Assembly: GCF_016904955.1 (NCBI RefSeq)
Contig: NZ_JADIKE010000035.1
Coordinates: forward strand, 62,001 to 126,000
Direction of reading: 5' to 3'
DNA: 64,000 nucleotides
Source: Dyella flava
Lineage (GTDB): Bacteria; Pseudomonadota; Gammaproteobacteria; Xanthomonadales; Rhodanobacteraceae
Of this stretch, positions 46,935 through 55,682 are shown piece by piece; within the stretch, counting starts at the first letter, position 1, and each line of letters starts with the position of its first letter. The notes beneath the pieces are model-generated. The model was not told the DNA's origin. It saw nothing but the letters and a program-made list of their open reading frames with translations, and did no database searches. The position numbers were made by a program, and so were the translations under genes.

Positions 46935-49535
46935 TCAAGCCGGCAGCTTTTCCAACGCGTCAGACAGCAGGCGTTCGCGTTCGGTCAGCAGGCGTTCGAA
47001 GCTGCTTTGCGGCAGCGGCCGGCAGAACAGGTACCCCTGCAGCTCATCGCAATGATTGGTGCGCAGGAACTGCAGGTGCTGCTCAATCTCCACGCCCTCG
47101 GCCACCACCCCGCGCTTGAGGCGATGCGCCATCTCGATAGTGGCGCGCACGATGGCTTCGTCGTCCGGGTCGACGCCGATATTGCGCACGAAGCTCTGGT
47201 CGATCTTGATGCGGTCGGCGGGCAGTTTGCGCAGATAGTCCAGTGACGCGGCGCCGGTACCGAAGTCGTCGATGGCGATATGGCAACCGAGCCGATGCAG
47301 CTTCTGCATATTCTCCATCAGATTGGGAGCCGCCTTGATGCTGATGCTCTCGGTGACTTCCAATTCGAGCAGTCCGGGATCCAGCCCCGTCTCCTCCAGC
47401 ACCGTCGCCACGACTTCGGAAAGGTCGGGCTGCATGAGCTGCACGGCCGACAGATTGACCCCGAGCCGCAAACCCAGACCGAAACGGTCTTCCCATGCCT
47501 TTGCCTGTTTACAGGCGGTACGCAGCACCCATTCGCCGATCGACACGATCAGCCCGGTTTCTTCCGCCAGCGGGATGAAGAATCCGGGGCCGATGTTGCC
47601 GAGCTCCGGATGCTCCCAGCGCAACAATGCCTCCATGCCGACAATGTCTTCCGTTCCCGCGTTAATCTGCGGCTGATAGAACACACGCAACTCGCCATTG
47701 CCTTCGGCGTGACGAAGGCGTGCTTTCAATGCCGCGTTCTGCTGTTCCTGCGCAGGGCTGACGTCGTACACGCGATAGTTGTTGCGCCCCATGCTCTTGG
47801 CCGCGTACATCGCCTCGTCGGCGTGCTTGAGCAAGGTCTCGGCATCTGGCGCATCTTCCGGGAAGAAGCTGATACCGATGGACGCCGTCACCTGCAATTC
47901 CGGACCATCGTCCAGATGCAACGGCACATCCATCAACTGCACGATTTTTTCGGCGACACGCAGCACATCGTCGGTCTTGACGATATGCCGCAGCACAATA
48001 GTGAACTCGTCACCGGCATAACGCGCCACGGTATCGGAAGCGCGCACGCTACTGCGCAGCCGTTGCGTGACGGCAACCAATACCTGATCGCCTACGGCGT
48101 GGCCCAGCGTATCGTTGATGAACTTGAAGCGATCCAGGTCAACAAACAGCACGGCGAAAGTTTCGCCGGTGCGATTCGCTTCCCGGATGATAGTGTCGAG
48201 ACGGTCATTGAACAGCAGGCGATTAGGCAAGCCGGTCAGCGCGTCCAGCAAGCCTTCCGCACGTCCCTGCTCGCGAGTGCGGCGCAGTTCAAGCATGTGC
48301 GCAAAGTGCGCCGCCGCGCAGTGCAGCACCGGCTCCACGATCTCTGGCTCGCCGAACGGATTGCGGCTGCCTGCCATCAACGCCCCAAGCACACTGTGGC
48401 GCTCATCCAGCAGGGGTAAGCCGACGAATCCACGCAAACCCAGTTGACCAATCAGCGGATCGACATCGGCCAGCCGTCGCGCATCATGTGGATGCATCAG
48501 CGTCCGGCCACCCAGCACCAGCCGCAACGAACTCTGCAGCTGCGGTCCGGGCAGGGCCTTATCGTCACCGCGCAAGCGCTGCACGACTTGCACCGGAACG
48601 CTGTTGTCCTCCGGACGTGCGGACCAGACGGCGAGGTAATCCATCCCCATCTCGTCCAGCAGCAACTGCGCAGCATCGGAGACATCCGCATCATCATGCC
48701 CACCACTGAACAGGCGGGCCAGCAAGGTCAAGGCGACGACTGGACGTACGCCCGCACGATTGCTGCGAAATTGCAGGGCGACCAGCTCGCGACCACCGTG
48801 ACGCACGCGGCGCACGCTTGCCTCGCCCGTGTCATGCCCGCGAATCGATTTGCGCTGGCAAGCCAGCCAGCGCCGATCCGCGTCGATGAACGCTTTTTCC
48901 ATGCTGACCTGTTCATAGGACAGCACTTCGCGCAGTGGCAAACCGGTCAGCACACTATTGGCTAAACCACTATGCCGCATGTATGCCGGACTGGCTTCCA
49001 CGACGCGCTCGGCGAGCGGATCGACGATCAGCCAATCACCATCGCCATCCTCGAAGACAAAACGGTAATCGCCACTGGGCTGCGGTACAGCCGGTGCAAC
49101 AGGTGCAACCGGTGTACTCACCGGCTTTTCGACAACCGCCACCACCGGTTCGCCGCTATGCAATTGCTGCCAGCGTGGAATCAACTCGGTACCCACCTGG
49201 GATGCGTAGAGCCAACCGGCCACCATGGTGGGCAACTGCGTCGGCTTGATCGTTGCGTCATCCACCAGCACGGCAATGATCGGAGCCTCGGTGCACGGCG
49301 GCAGCAATCGCAACTGTTCGCACAAGGTCAGGCTGGAACGGCCGTCGCCATCGAAGGCAACGACAATCAACGCCAGCGGCTCACGACCCTCCAGCAGGAT
49401 CGCGGCATGGGTCGTATCGCGCGCGGAATGAATGGTCGGATGGCCTTCACCATCGAGTGCATCGAACAACTCACGCCGCAATTCACGTTGCGACGCCACC
49501 AGCAGGATGCCGGTTGTGGACGTTGTGCCGGTCAC
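46935..49535 (-). CDS. PAS-GAF-GGDEF-EAL cyclic-di-GMP signalling protein with degenerate receiver
   Basis: An 866-residue soluble protein. Residues 1-125 look like a receiver fold lacking the usual acidic pair (ILLVASQRE). A PAS-like region (about 160-260) and a GAF-like region (about 270-410) follow. The GGDEF domain has DALTGLPNRL and the signature AGDEF (one change from GGDEF, seen in active cyclases). The EAL domain has EALLRW, ELEVTES, DDFGTG, KIDQSF, AEGVE and QGYLF, the full set for c-di-GMP hydrolysis. It probably acts mainly as a phosphodiesterase tuned by GAF/PAS ligands. It overlaps the small upstream gene by 4 bp. Confidence 0.93.
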   Translation of the reverse strand: MTGTTSTTGILLVASQRELRRELFDALDGEGHPTIHSARDTTHAAILLEGREPLALIVVAFDGDGRSSLTLCEQLRLLPPCTEAPIIAVLVDDATIKPTQLPTMVAGWLYASQVGTELIPRWQQLHSGEPVVAVVEKPVSTPVAPVAPAVPQPSGDYRFVFEDGDGDWLIVDPLAERVVEASPAYMRHSGLANSVLTGLPLREVLSYEQVSMEKAFIDADRRWLACQRKSIRGHDTGEASVRRVRHGGRELVALQFRSNRAGVRPVVALTLLARLFSGGHDDADVSDAAQLLLDEMGMDYLAVWSARPEDNSVPVQVVQRLRGDDKALPGPQLQSSLRLVLGGRTLMHPHDARRLADVDPLIGQLGLRGFVGLPLLDERHSVLGALMAGSRNPFGEPEIVEPVLHCAAAHFAHMLELRRTREQGRAEGLLDALTGLPNRLLFNDRLDTIIREANRTGETFAVLFVDLDRFKFINDTLGHAVGDQVLVAVTQRLRSSVRASDTVARYAGDEFTIVLRHIVKTDDVLRVAEKIVQLMDVPLHLDDGPELQVTASIGISFFPEDAPDAETLLKHADEAMYAAKSMGRNNYRVYDVSPAQEQQNAALKARLRHAEGNGELRVFYQPQINAGTEDIVGMEALLRWEHPELGNIGPGFFIPLAEETGLIVSIGEWVLRTACKQAKAWEDRFGLGLRLGVNLSAVQLMQPDLSEVVATVLEETGLDPGLLELEVTESISIKAAPNLMENMQKLHRLGCHIAIDDFGTGAASLDYLRKLPADRIKIDQSFVRNIGVDPDDEAIVRATIEMAHRLKRGVVAEGVEIEQHLQFLRTNHCDELQGYLFCRPLPQSSFERLLTERERLLSDALEKLPA

Positions 49536-50023
49536 AGCAGCCAGCGCCCATCGCGCAGACGTGGACGCAGCGTCACCGGCGCTGTCGTGCTCAGGCGCAC
49601 GGCCACATCATCGACACTGGCGACCAACGCCGGCGCCGCATCCAGCAATACCACCCGGCGAACATGACCTGCCGGCGCGCGTGCTAGCTGCCGCAGCAAG
49701 GCGCTATCCGTCGCCGACAGCGGCAATGGAAACCGCGAAAGCAGGTACACGCCGAAGTGAATGCTCTGCTGGATGTAGCGCAGCGCGATGCTCAGCCGTT
49801 GCGAACCCGGAACCCGCGCATGCGCTTCGCGCAAATTCTCCATGCCGTTTTCCGGGTGCCAGAGATAGACGGTCTGGCCGTTGTGTCTTGCGAGGACGCG
49901 AAATTGCTCGATCAGGGCCGCACTGTCGTCTTGCTCAAGCACGACCAACCCGCCGGGCGCAGTCAGGATGCGCTCGTAGATGTCGCTGCCGGCAAGCGGC
50001 GCTGGAGCCATCAGAGGAGTCAT
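49532..50023 (-). CDS. Unknown protein, translationally coupled to the GGDEF-EAL protein
   Basis: A 163-residue protein with no domain I recognise. It alternates strands and helices (GLVVLEQDDSAALIEQFRVL, GQTVYLWHPENGMENLREA in parts) and contains RRVVLLDAAPAL, reminiscent of a Walker B strand. No P-loop is present, so it could be a degenerate RecA/KaiC-like fold. No signal peptide or membrane segment is seen. The ATG at 50023 (or 50011) is chosen; the open frame runs further up to 50260 across the divergent fadB-like promoter region. A 4-bp overlap with the c-di-GMP protein suggests joint function. Confidence 0.7.
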   Translation of the reverse strand: MTPLMAPAPLAGSDIYERILTAPGGLVVLEQDDSAALIEQFRVLARHNGQTVYLWHPENGMENLREAHARVPGSQRLSIALRYIQQSIHFGVYLLSRFPLPLSATDSALLRQLARAPAGHVRRVVLLDAAPALVASVDDVAVRLSTTAPVTLRPRLRDGRWLL

Positions 50024-50237
50024 AGCGCCCACAAAAAAGAGAAGTCGTCTCGCCTCGTAAGGTACGCACTCACGCGCCAAGCGCAATAGCCGAATTGCCG
50101 TGGCGTGACGCACACGGCATCCAGAAAGGTCCTGTCTTGCGGCAATGCGGCATAACCGCCTTTTCTGGACTGAGGCGTCTCGCAATCCACGCTGCGGGAC
50201 GGTATGGTGAGAGTTTCCCGACCATATCCCTAGGCCT

Positions 50238-52313
50238 ATGTTCGAAGGACTGCGTTTCAATCATTGGAAAACGAGCCTGGATGACAGTGGCATCGTCACC
50301 CTCACCCTGGATCGCGCCAATAGCAGCGTCAACGCGATTTCACGGGAAGTGCTTGATGAGCTTGGGCAAATCGTCGAACGCCTGGCGATCGAAAAGCCGG
50401 CCGGGGTGATCATCCATTCGGCCAAGTCGAATGGATTTGCGGTGGGTGCGGATATCAAGGAGTTCGTCGAATACGCCAAGCACGGCACCGTGCAGGAAAA
50501 CATCGAGAACGGCCAGCGGGTATTCGAAGCCTTGGCACGCCTGCCCTGTCCGACCGTAGCAGCCGTACATGGTGCTTGCATGGGTGGCGGCACCGAGCTA
50601 ATCCTGGCCTGCAGTCAACGTATCGCAGCCGACGATGACAAAACCCGCATTGGCCTGCCCGAGGTCATGCTGGGCATCCACCCCGGCTGGGGTGGGTCGG
50701 CACGTCTGCCGCGCCTGATCGGCGCGCCCGAAGCACTACCCATCATGTTGACGGGCAAGGCCCTGTCGGCGCGCCGCGCCAAGTCCCTTGGCGTCGTAGA
50801 CCGCCTCGCCCGCCCCGAAGAGCTGCTGCCCGAAGCACGCGCATTACTGCGCCACCCGCACGCGCGCCCCTTTGCGCAGCGTGCCGCTGCATGGGCAACC
50901 AATACCTGGGTCGCGCGGCAAATCCTTGCGCCGATGGTCATCAAACAAACCGCGGCGAAGGTGCGCAAGGAACATTACCCTGCACCCTTCGCGCTCATCG
51001 ATGTCTGGAAGCGCGGCGGCAGCCAAATACAGCAGCGCCTGAAACTGGAAGCACGCTCGGTATCCAAGCTTGCCGATACACCTACGGCGCACAACCTGAT
51101 CCGCATCTTCTTCCTGCAGGAACGCCTGAAAAGCCAAGGCAGCGGCATCGACGCCGAGATTCGTCATGTGCACGTGGTAGGTGCTGGCGTGATGGGAGGA
51201 GATATTGCGGCATGGGCCGCCTTCAAAGGTTTCGACGTCACGCTGCAAGACCGCGAGATGAAGTACATCCAGCCCGCGCTGGATCGTGCGCGTGCGCTGT
51301 ATGAGAAAAAACTCAAGACGCCGGAAAAGGTCGAGGCAACCAGCCGCCGCCTGCGTCCGGACGTGGAAGGCGCCGGTGTTGCCAAAGCTGATCTGGCGAT
51401 CGAAGCCATCTTCGAAAACGTCCAAGCCAAGGAAGCGTTGTACGCCACGATCGAACCGCAATTCCAGAACCAGGAAATCCTGGCGAGCAATACCTCGTCC
51501 ATTCCGCTGGATGAACTGCGCAAAGGCCTGAAGGCACCGCAACGTTTCCTCGGCCTGCACTTTTTCAATCCGGTCGCGCAGATGCCGCTGGTCGAAGTGG
51601 TTCGTCACGATCAACTGGATCCCGCGATCGAGAAACGCGCACTGGCGTTCTGCAAAGCCATCGGCAAATTACCGGTTGCAGTCAAGGGCACGCCCGGTTT
51701 CCTGGTCAATCGCATCCTGATGCCTTACCTGCTTGAGGCGCTACGTCTTTATAACGAAGGCGTCCCCGGTCCCGTGCTGGATAAACAAGCCAAACGTTTC
51801 GGCATGCCGATGGGACCGATCGAACTCGCCGACACCGTTGGCCTGGACGTGTGCGCATCGGTAGGCAAGGAACTGGCCCCCTTCCTCGGTCTTGAGCTTC
51901 CGCCTGGTCTGGAAGACAAACTCGAAGCCGGCAAGCGCGGCAAGAAGGACGGCCAGGGCTTGTACACCTGGCAGGATGGCAAGCCGCAAAAGCCGCAGGT
52001 AGACCCTGACTACACGCCGCCGCCGGATCTGCAGGAGCGCATGATTCTGTCGATGGTCAACGAAGCGGTCGCCTGCCTGGGTGACGGTGTCGTCGATGAC
52101 GCAGACCTGCTGGACGCCGGCGTGATTTTCGGCACCGGCTTTGCGCCGTTCCGTGGCGGCCCCATTCAATACGTTCGCAGTGAAGGCGCAGAAGCGATCC
52201 GCCAGAAGCTCGAATCGCTGGCGAAGCGTTACGGCGAACGTTTCACACCCAAGAACGGGTGGGATCATCCTGCACTCAAGCAGAGCGGCTTCGAGTTTCC
52301 GTCCGGCAGTTAA
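50238..52313 (+). CDS. Fatty-acid oxidation multienzyme (enoyl-CoA hydratase / 3-hydroxyacyl-CoA dehydrogenase)
   Basis: A 691-residue FadB/FadJ-type alpha subunit of beta-oxidation. The N-terminal crotonase domain has HGACMGGGTELILACSQRIA and the catalytic-Glu region GLPEVMLGIHPGWGGSARLP. The dehydrogenase part begins near residue 315 with VVGAGVMGGDIAAWAA and has SNTSSIPLDEL, HFFNPVAQMPLVEVV and GFLVNRILMPYL. No fadA thiolase follows. The start is an ATG at 50238, with the c-di-GMP genes divergent. Confidence 0.94.
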   Translation: MFEGLRFNHWKTSLDDSGIVTLTLDRANSSVNAISREVLDELGQIVERLAIEKPAGVIIHSAKSNGFAVGADIKEFVEYAKHGTVQENIENGQRVFEALARLPCPTVAAVHGACMGGGTELILACSQRIAADDDKTRIGLPEVMLGIHPGWGGSARLPRLIGAPEALPIMLTGKALSARRAKSLGVVDRLARPEELLPEARALLRHPHARPFAQRAAAWATNTWVARQILAPMVIKQTAAKVRKEHYPAPFALIDVWKRGGSQIQQRLKLEARSVSKLADTPTAHNLIRIFFLQERLKSQGSGIDAEIRHVHVVGAGVMGGDIAAWAAFKGFDVTLQDREMKYIQPALDRARALYEKKLKTPEKVEATSRRLRPDVEGAGVAKADLAIEAIFENVQAKEALYATIEPQFQNQEILASNTSSIPLDELRKGLKAPQRFLGLHFFNPVAQMPLVEVVRHDQLDPAIEKRALAFCKAIGKLPVAVKGTPGFLVNRILMPYLLEALRLYNEGVPGPVLDKQAKRFGMPMGPIELADTVGLDVCASVGKELAPFLGLELPPGLEDKLEAGKRGKKDGQGLYTWQDGKPQKPQVDPDYTPPPDLQERMILSMVNEAVACLGDGVVDDADLLDAGVIFGTGFAPFRGGPIQYVRSEGAEAIRQKLESLAKRYGERFTPKNGWDHPALKQSGFEFPSGS

Positions 52314-52327
52314 GTAATACCGATCTT

Positions 52328-52353
52328 GTCGTCCCGGCCGCGGCCGGGACGAC
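52328..52353. repeat. Perfect 26-bp palindrome
   Basis: GTCGTCCCGGCCG directly followed by its exact complement CGGCCGGGACGAC, 14 bases after the fadB-like stop and between convergent genes. A cruciform or hairpin with no loop; a possible bidirectional terminator, but no T-run. Confidence 0.75.
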
Positions 52354-52393
52354 CGCTAGTCAAAGCGGAAATGCGGCGTTATGTCCTTGCGAC

Positions 52394-52954
52394 TTACCAC
52401 ATCAAATCATCTGGCACGCCATCTTCACCGACACCGCCAGTAGCAGGATCCACCAGCAAGGCCAGCAAGTGCGGATCGATATCGCGAACCTGCTCGGCAA
52501 TCGACTGCGTTACCAACACATAATGCCCGCCATGCTGCACGATGCCCAGCTTGCCGGCGTTGAGTTCAGCCAATTGCGGCGCGTCCACGTATACACGACG
52601 AATCTTGCCGCCATATTCAAAATGGCGCACCTGATCCGCATCCGCTTTGTTGAGCGCCTTCCCTTCCAGTAACTGCTGCAGCTTGGCCTTGCGTTCGCGC
52701 TTCAGGCGCGCCTGCTCGGCAGCCGCCTGTTCTAAGCGCTTGCGCTCGGCGGCTTCCGTTTGCGCACGCATGGCGTAAGCCTTGGCAAGGTCCATTTCTT
52801 CCTGACTGCGCGCAGGCTTGTTGGGCCTGTGCGGCGGCTTGCCTTTGCCATGTGGACTGCCTTGCCTGGCCGGAGGTTGCTGCTGACGCTTCTCATCCTT
52901 GAGCTGTTTGACGATGCCGCTCTTGAGCAGCTGATCTCGCAGTGAGTCGACCAT
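52394..52954 (-). CDS. DUF2058 family protein
   Basis: A 186-residue highly charged protein. It starts MVDSLRDQLLKSGIVKQLKDEK, followed by a Pro/Lys/Gln-rich segment, a long Ala/Glu/Lys/Arg coiled-coil helix (about 50-95) and a compact C-terminal part (FEYGGKIRRVYVD, IVQHGGHYVLV). This matches DUF2058 (YaiL type), a nucleic-acid-associated-looking family of unknown role. The ATG at 52954 is used rather than the longer frame. It is downstream of slyX. Confidence 0.9.
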   Translation of the reverse strand: MVDSLRDQLLKSGIVKQLKDEKRQQQPPARQGSPHGKGKPPHRPNKPARSQEEMDLAKAYAMRAQTEAAERKRLEQAAAEQARLKRERKAKLQQLLEGKALNKADADQVRHFEYGGKIRRVYVDAPQLAELNAGKLGIVQHGGHYVLVTQSIAEQVRDIDPHLLALLVDPATGGVGEDGVPDDLMW

Positions 52955-52985
52955 GATCGAAAACCCGAATATCGCGTGTTGCGTT

Positions 52986-53201
52986 TCAATAATGTGGCGG
53001 TGGTGGTTCGGAATGTGGGTCGTGTCCATGCCCCGTGCGCACCGAAGCCAGCTCGCTGCGCAGCTCGCGCACCAGGCGCTCCAGCTCGGCAATGCGCAAG
53101 GATTGGTCGGCGTCAGCCACGGTCAACGCCTGCACGGCATCATCAATGAAGGTGAGCCGCACTTCCAGTTCCGCAAGTCGTTGTTCGAGGTCGCTCATCA
53201 T
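52986..53201 (-). CDS. slyX: SlyX family protein
   Basis: A 71-residue mostly helical protein ([22 protein letters not shown]...[17 protein letters not shown]) ending in HSEPPPPHY; the PPHY end is typical of SlyX. It forms a coiled coil; the function is unknown. Two adjacent ATGs overlap the ugd stop codon. Confidence 0.92.
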   Translation of the reverse strand: MMSDLEQRLAELEVRLTFIDDAVQALTVADADQSLRIAELERLVRELRSELASVRTGHGHDPHSEPPPPHY

Positions 53202-54544
53202 GACTCAGGACGCGAGATGCTACGCCCCCGGCCGATCCCGTAATACGCCAGCCCTGCCTCTTCGACAGCTTCCGGCTCATACAGGTTACGCCCGTCGAAA
53301 ATGGCCGGCTCCTTCAACATCGCGCGAATGCGCGCAAAGTCAGGACTGCGGAAGGCTTTCCACTCCGTGACAATGGCCAGCACATCCGCGCCGTCCAGCG
53401 CCTGATACGCGCTATCGCACAGCACAAGATCGTTGCGCTCACCGTACACGCGACGTGTTTCGTCGCGCGCTTCGGGATCGAAGGCACGCACCGTGGCACC
53501 GGCATCCCACAAAGCTTCCATCAGGCGGCGGCTGGAAGCCTCGCGCATGTCGTCGGTATTGGGCTTGAACGCGAGTCCCCACAAAGCAATGGTTCGACCG
53601 CGCACGTCACCATTGAAATAACGCTGGATGAAGCCGAACAGCTTGGTCTTCTGGCCATGATTGACCGCTTCCACTGCGCCTAGCAAACGCGCGTCATAAC
53701 CGACCGAGCGAGCGGTGCGCTCCAGTGCTTGTACATCCTTGGGAAAACACGAACCGCCATACCCGGCGCCTGGGTAGATGAAATGGTAGCCAATGCGCGG
53801 ATCCGAGCCGATGCCCTGGCGCACCAGTTCCACGTCCGCGCCTACCCGCTCGGCGATATTGGCAATCTCATTCATGAAGCTGATCTTGGTCGCCAGCATC
53901 GCATTGGCCGCGTACTTGGTCAGTTCGGCCGATCGCACATCCATCACCACGGTGCGGTCGTGATTGCGATTGAATGGCGCGTACAGCTTACGCAGCAGAT
54001 CAATCGCACGCTCGCTGGAACTGCCGATGACGATGCGATCGGGGCGCAGGCAATCCTCGACGGCATCGCCTTCTTTCAGGAACTCAGGGTTGGAAACCAC
54101 ATCGAATTCGATGCTCGCGCCACGCGTGGCCAGCTCGGCTGCCACGGCTTTATGTACGCGATCCGCAGTGCCCACCGGCACGGTGGATTTGTTGACGATT
54201 ACCGCATAGCGATCCAGATGGCGGCCGATCGACTTGGCCACACCCAGCACATACTGCAGATCGGCGCTGCCATCCTCGTCCGGCGGCGTGCCTACGGCAA
54301 TGAAGATGATCTGCGCATGCGCAATGGCCGAGGCCGCTTCGGTCGTGAAATCGAGCTGCCCATTGGCGTGATTGCGCCGCACGATGGGTTCCAGCCCTGG
54401 TTCGAAAATGGGTACCTCGCCACGCTCCAGACGAGCCACCTTGGCCTGATCAATATCCACGCAGACAACATGGTTACCCATTTCGGCCAAACAGGCCCCA
54501 GTGACCAAGCCCACATAACCGGTGCCGAAAATGGTGACTTTCAT
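53198..54544 (-). CDS. ugd: UDP-glucose 6-dehydrogenase
   Basis: Oxidises UDP-glucose to UDP-glucuronate with two NAD+, supplying surface polysaccharide or lipid A-modifying sugars. The 448 residues begin with the Rossmann motif [52 protein letters not shown] and the catalytic cysteine in [10 protein letters not shown] follow. The ATG at 54544 is used. It heads ugd-slyX-DUF2058. No capsule cluster is adjacent. Confidence 0.97.
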   Translation of the reverse strand: MKVTIFGTGYVGLVTGACLAEMGNHVVCVDIDQAKVARLERGEVPIFEPGLEPIVRRNHANGQLDFTTEAASAIAHAQIIFIAVGTPPDEDGSADLQYVLGVAKSIGRHLDRYAVIVNKSTVPVGTADRVHKAVAAELATRGASIEFDVVSNPEFLKEGDAVEDCLRPDRIVIGSSSERAIDLLRKLYAPFNRNHDRTVVMDVRSAELTKYAANAMLATKISFMNEIANIAERVGADVELVRQGIGSDPRIGYHFIYPGAGYGGSCFPKDVQALERTARSVGYDARLLGAVEAVNHGQKTKLFGFIQRYFNGDVRGRTIALWGLAFKPNTDDMREASSRRLMEALWDAGATVRAFDPEARDETRRVYGERNDLVLCDSAYQALDGADVLAIVTEWKAFRSPDFARIRAMLKEPAIFDGRNLYEPEAVEEAGLAYYGIGRGRSISRPES

Positions 54545-54647
54545 CGTATGGATCACAACCTTGCTCAGAAGGCGCCGATTCTAGCAGGGCATATAAGAAA
54601 CCCCAGTGTCACCCATGAAGGTCATTAAGCGCATAAACACAAAGAAA

Positions 54648-54673
54648 CAGGGCGCGAATTGCTTCGCGCCCTG
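54648..54673 (-). terminator. Intrinsic terminator after the FKBP-type isomerase
   Basis: Perfect 11-bp stem CAGGGCGCGAA/TTCGCGCCCTG with a 4-base loop, followed on the minus strand by TTTCTTTGTGTTT. It lies about 30 bases past the isomerase stop. Confidence 0.85.
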
Positions 54674-54703
54674 CTCTTAGTCTCCCTGGTATGCCAGCAA
54701 CGA

Positions 54704-55516
54704 TTACTGCTCGCCGCCGCCACCATTGCCGCCACCGGCATCACCACCAGCGTCGCCGCCGGGACCGCCAGCAGCGCCGGCCGCGGTCGGACCGGTGCTG
54801 ACCAGGGTCACGTCGAAGATCAGCGTGGAATTCGGCGGGAACGGACGCTGCGGCTCAGCACCGTAGGCGAGGTTCGCCGGGATGAAGAGCTTGTAGTGAC
54901 CGCCAACCTGCATCAGCTGCAAGCCTTCGCGGAAGCCCGGAATCACGCGAGCCAACGGGATCGAAGTCGGTCCCGGCGGGTTGTTCTTCGACGAGCTGTC
55001 GAAAACTTCGCCATTCACGAACGTACCGGTGTAGTTCACCTTCACGGTGTCATTCGGGCCCGGGCGAGCGCCGGTACCCTGGGTGAGCACCTGATACTGC
55101 AGACCCGAGGCGGTGGTCTTCACGCCAGCAGCAGTCTTGTTCTTGGCAAGGAAAGCGTCGCCTTCAGCCTTGTTCTTGACCGAAGCAGCATCGAACTCAG
55201 CCTTGGCCTTGGCACGCAGCTGGGCTTCGAAAGCCTGAGCGGTGGCGTTGAACTCCGCTTCGCTCATCGGCGGCTTCTTGCCGGAAAGCGCGTCCTGGAC
55301 GGCCTTGGCAACGGTCGCCGGATCAACGGCGTCACGCATGATCGGCGGTACGGAACCGGCCAATTCATAGCCGACCACGGTGCTGGCCTTGATCTTGTCT
55401 ACGGTGCCCGTCGCAGTGCTGGCGCTGCTGGACGTCTGTGCCTGCGCGCCAGCGGTCATGCCCAGCGCAACGGCTAGCGCGGCCGCCGTCAGCGTGGGTC
55501 GCAGAAATTGCTTCAT
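54704..55516 (-). CDS. FKBP-type peptidyl-prolyl isomerase (FkpA/Mip family)
   Basis: A 270-residue exported isomerase and chaperone. The signal peptide ends GAQA-QT. An N-terminal helical dimerisation domain follows (about 50-130), then the FKBP domain with GLQYQVLTQGTGARPGPNDTVKVNYTG (in parts), GEVFDSSSKNNPP, VIPGFREGLQLM, LFIPANLAYG and LIFDVTLV. An unusual Gly/Ala/Asp-rich tail of about 29 residues ends the protein. The ATG at 55516 follows GAGGGAA. It acts in the periplasm or at the outer membrane on prolyl bonds. Confidence 0.95.
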   Translation of the reverse strand: MKQFLRPTLTAAALAVALGMTAGAQAQTSSSASTATGTVDKIKASTVVGYELAGSVPPIMRDAVDPATVAKAVQDALSGKKPPMSEAEFNATAQAFEAQLRAKAKAEFDAASVKNKAEGDAFLAKNKTAAGVKTTASGLQYQVLTQGTGARPGPNDTVKVNYTGTFVNGEVFDSSSKNNPPGPTSIPLARVIPGFREGLQLMQVGGHYKLFIPANLAYGAEPQRPFPPNSTLIFDVTLVSTGPTAAGAAGGPGGDAGGDAGGGNGGGGEQ

Positions 55517-55682
55517 TTGGTATTCCCTCGTTATGGATATGCCGGCGTGCCGGTCGGACCTCCCCCGTGTGGAGGCTGGCCCCGCATTGTGCGGTGTCCA
55601 GTCTGGTCTTGGCAACGACGTTCAGGGTCTGACAGCCGTTCCGATCAAAGGTTCATCGGCGTGAGTGTGCCAAACGTCTCAT

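Noticed and set aside
50024-50260. N-terminal extension of the 163-residue unknown protein
   Set aside because: Covers the promoter region of the fadB-like gene and overlaps its start; basic, low-complexity translation.
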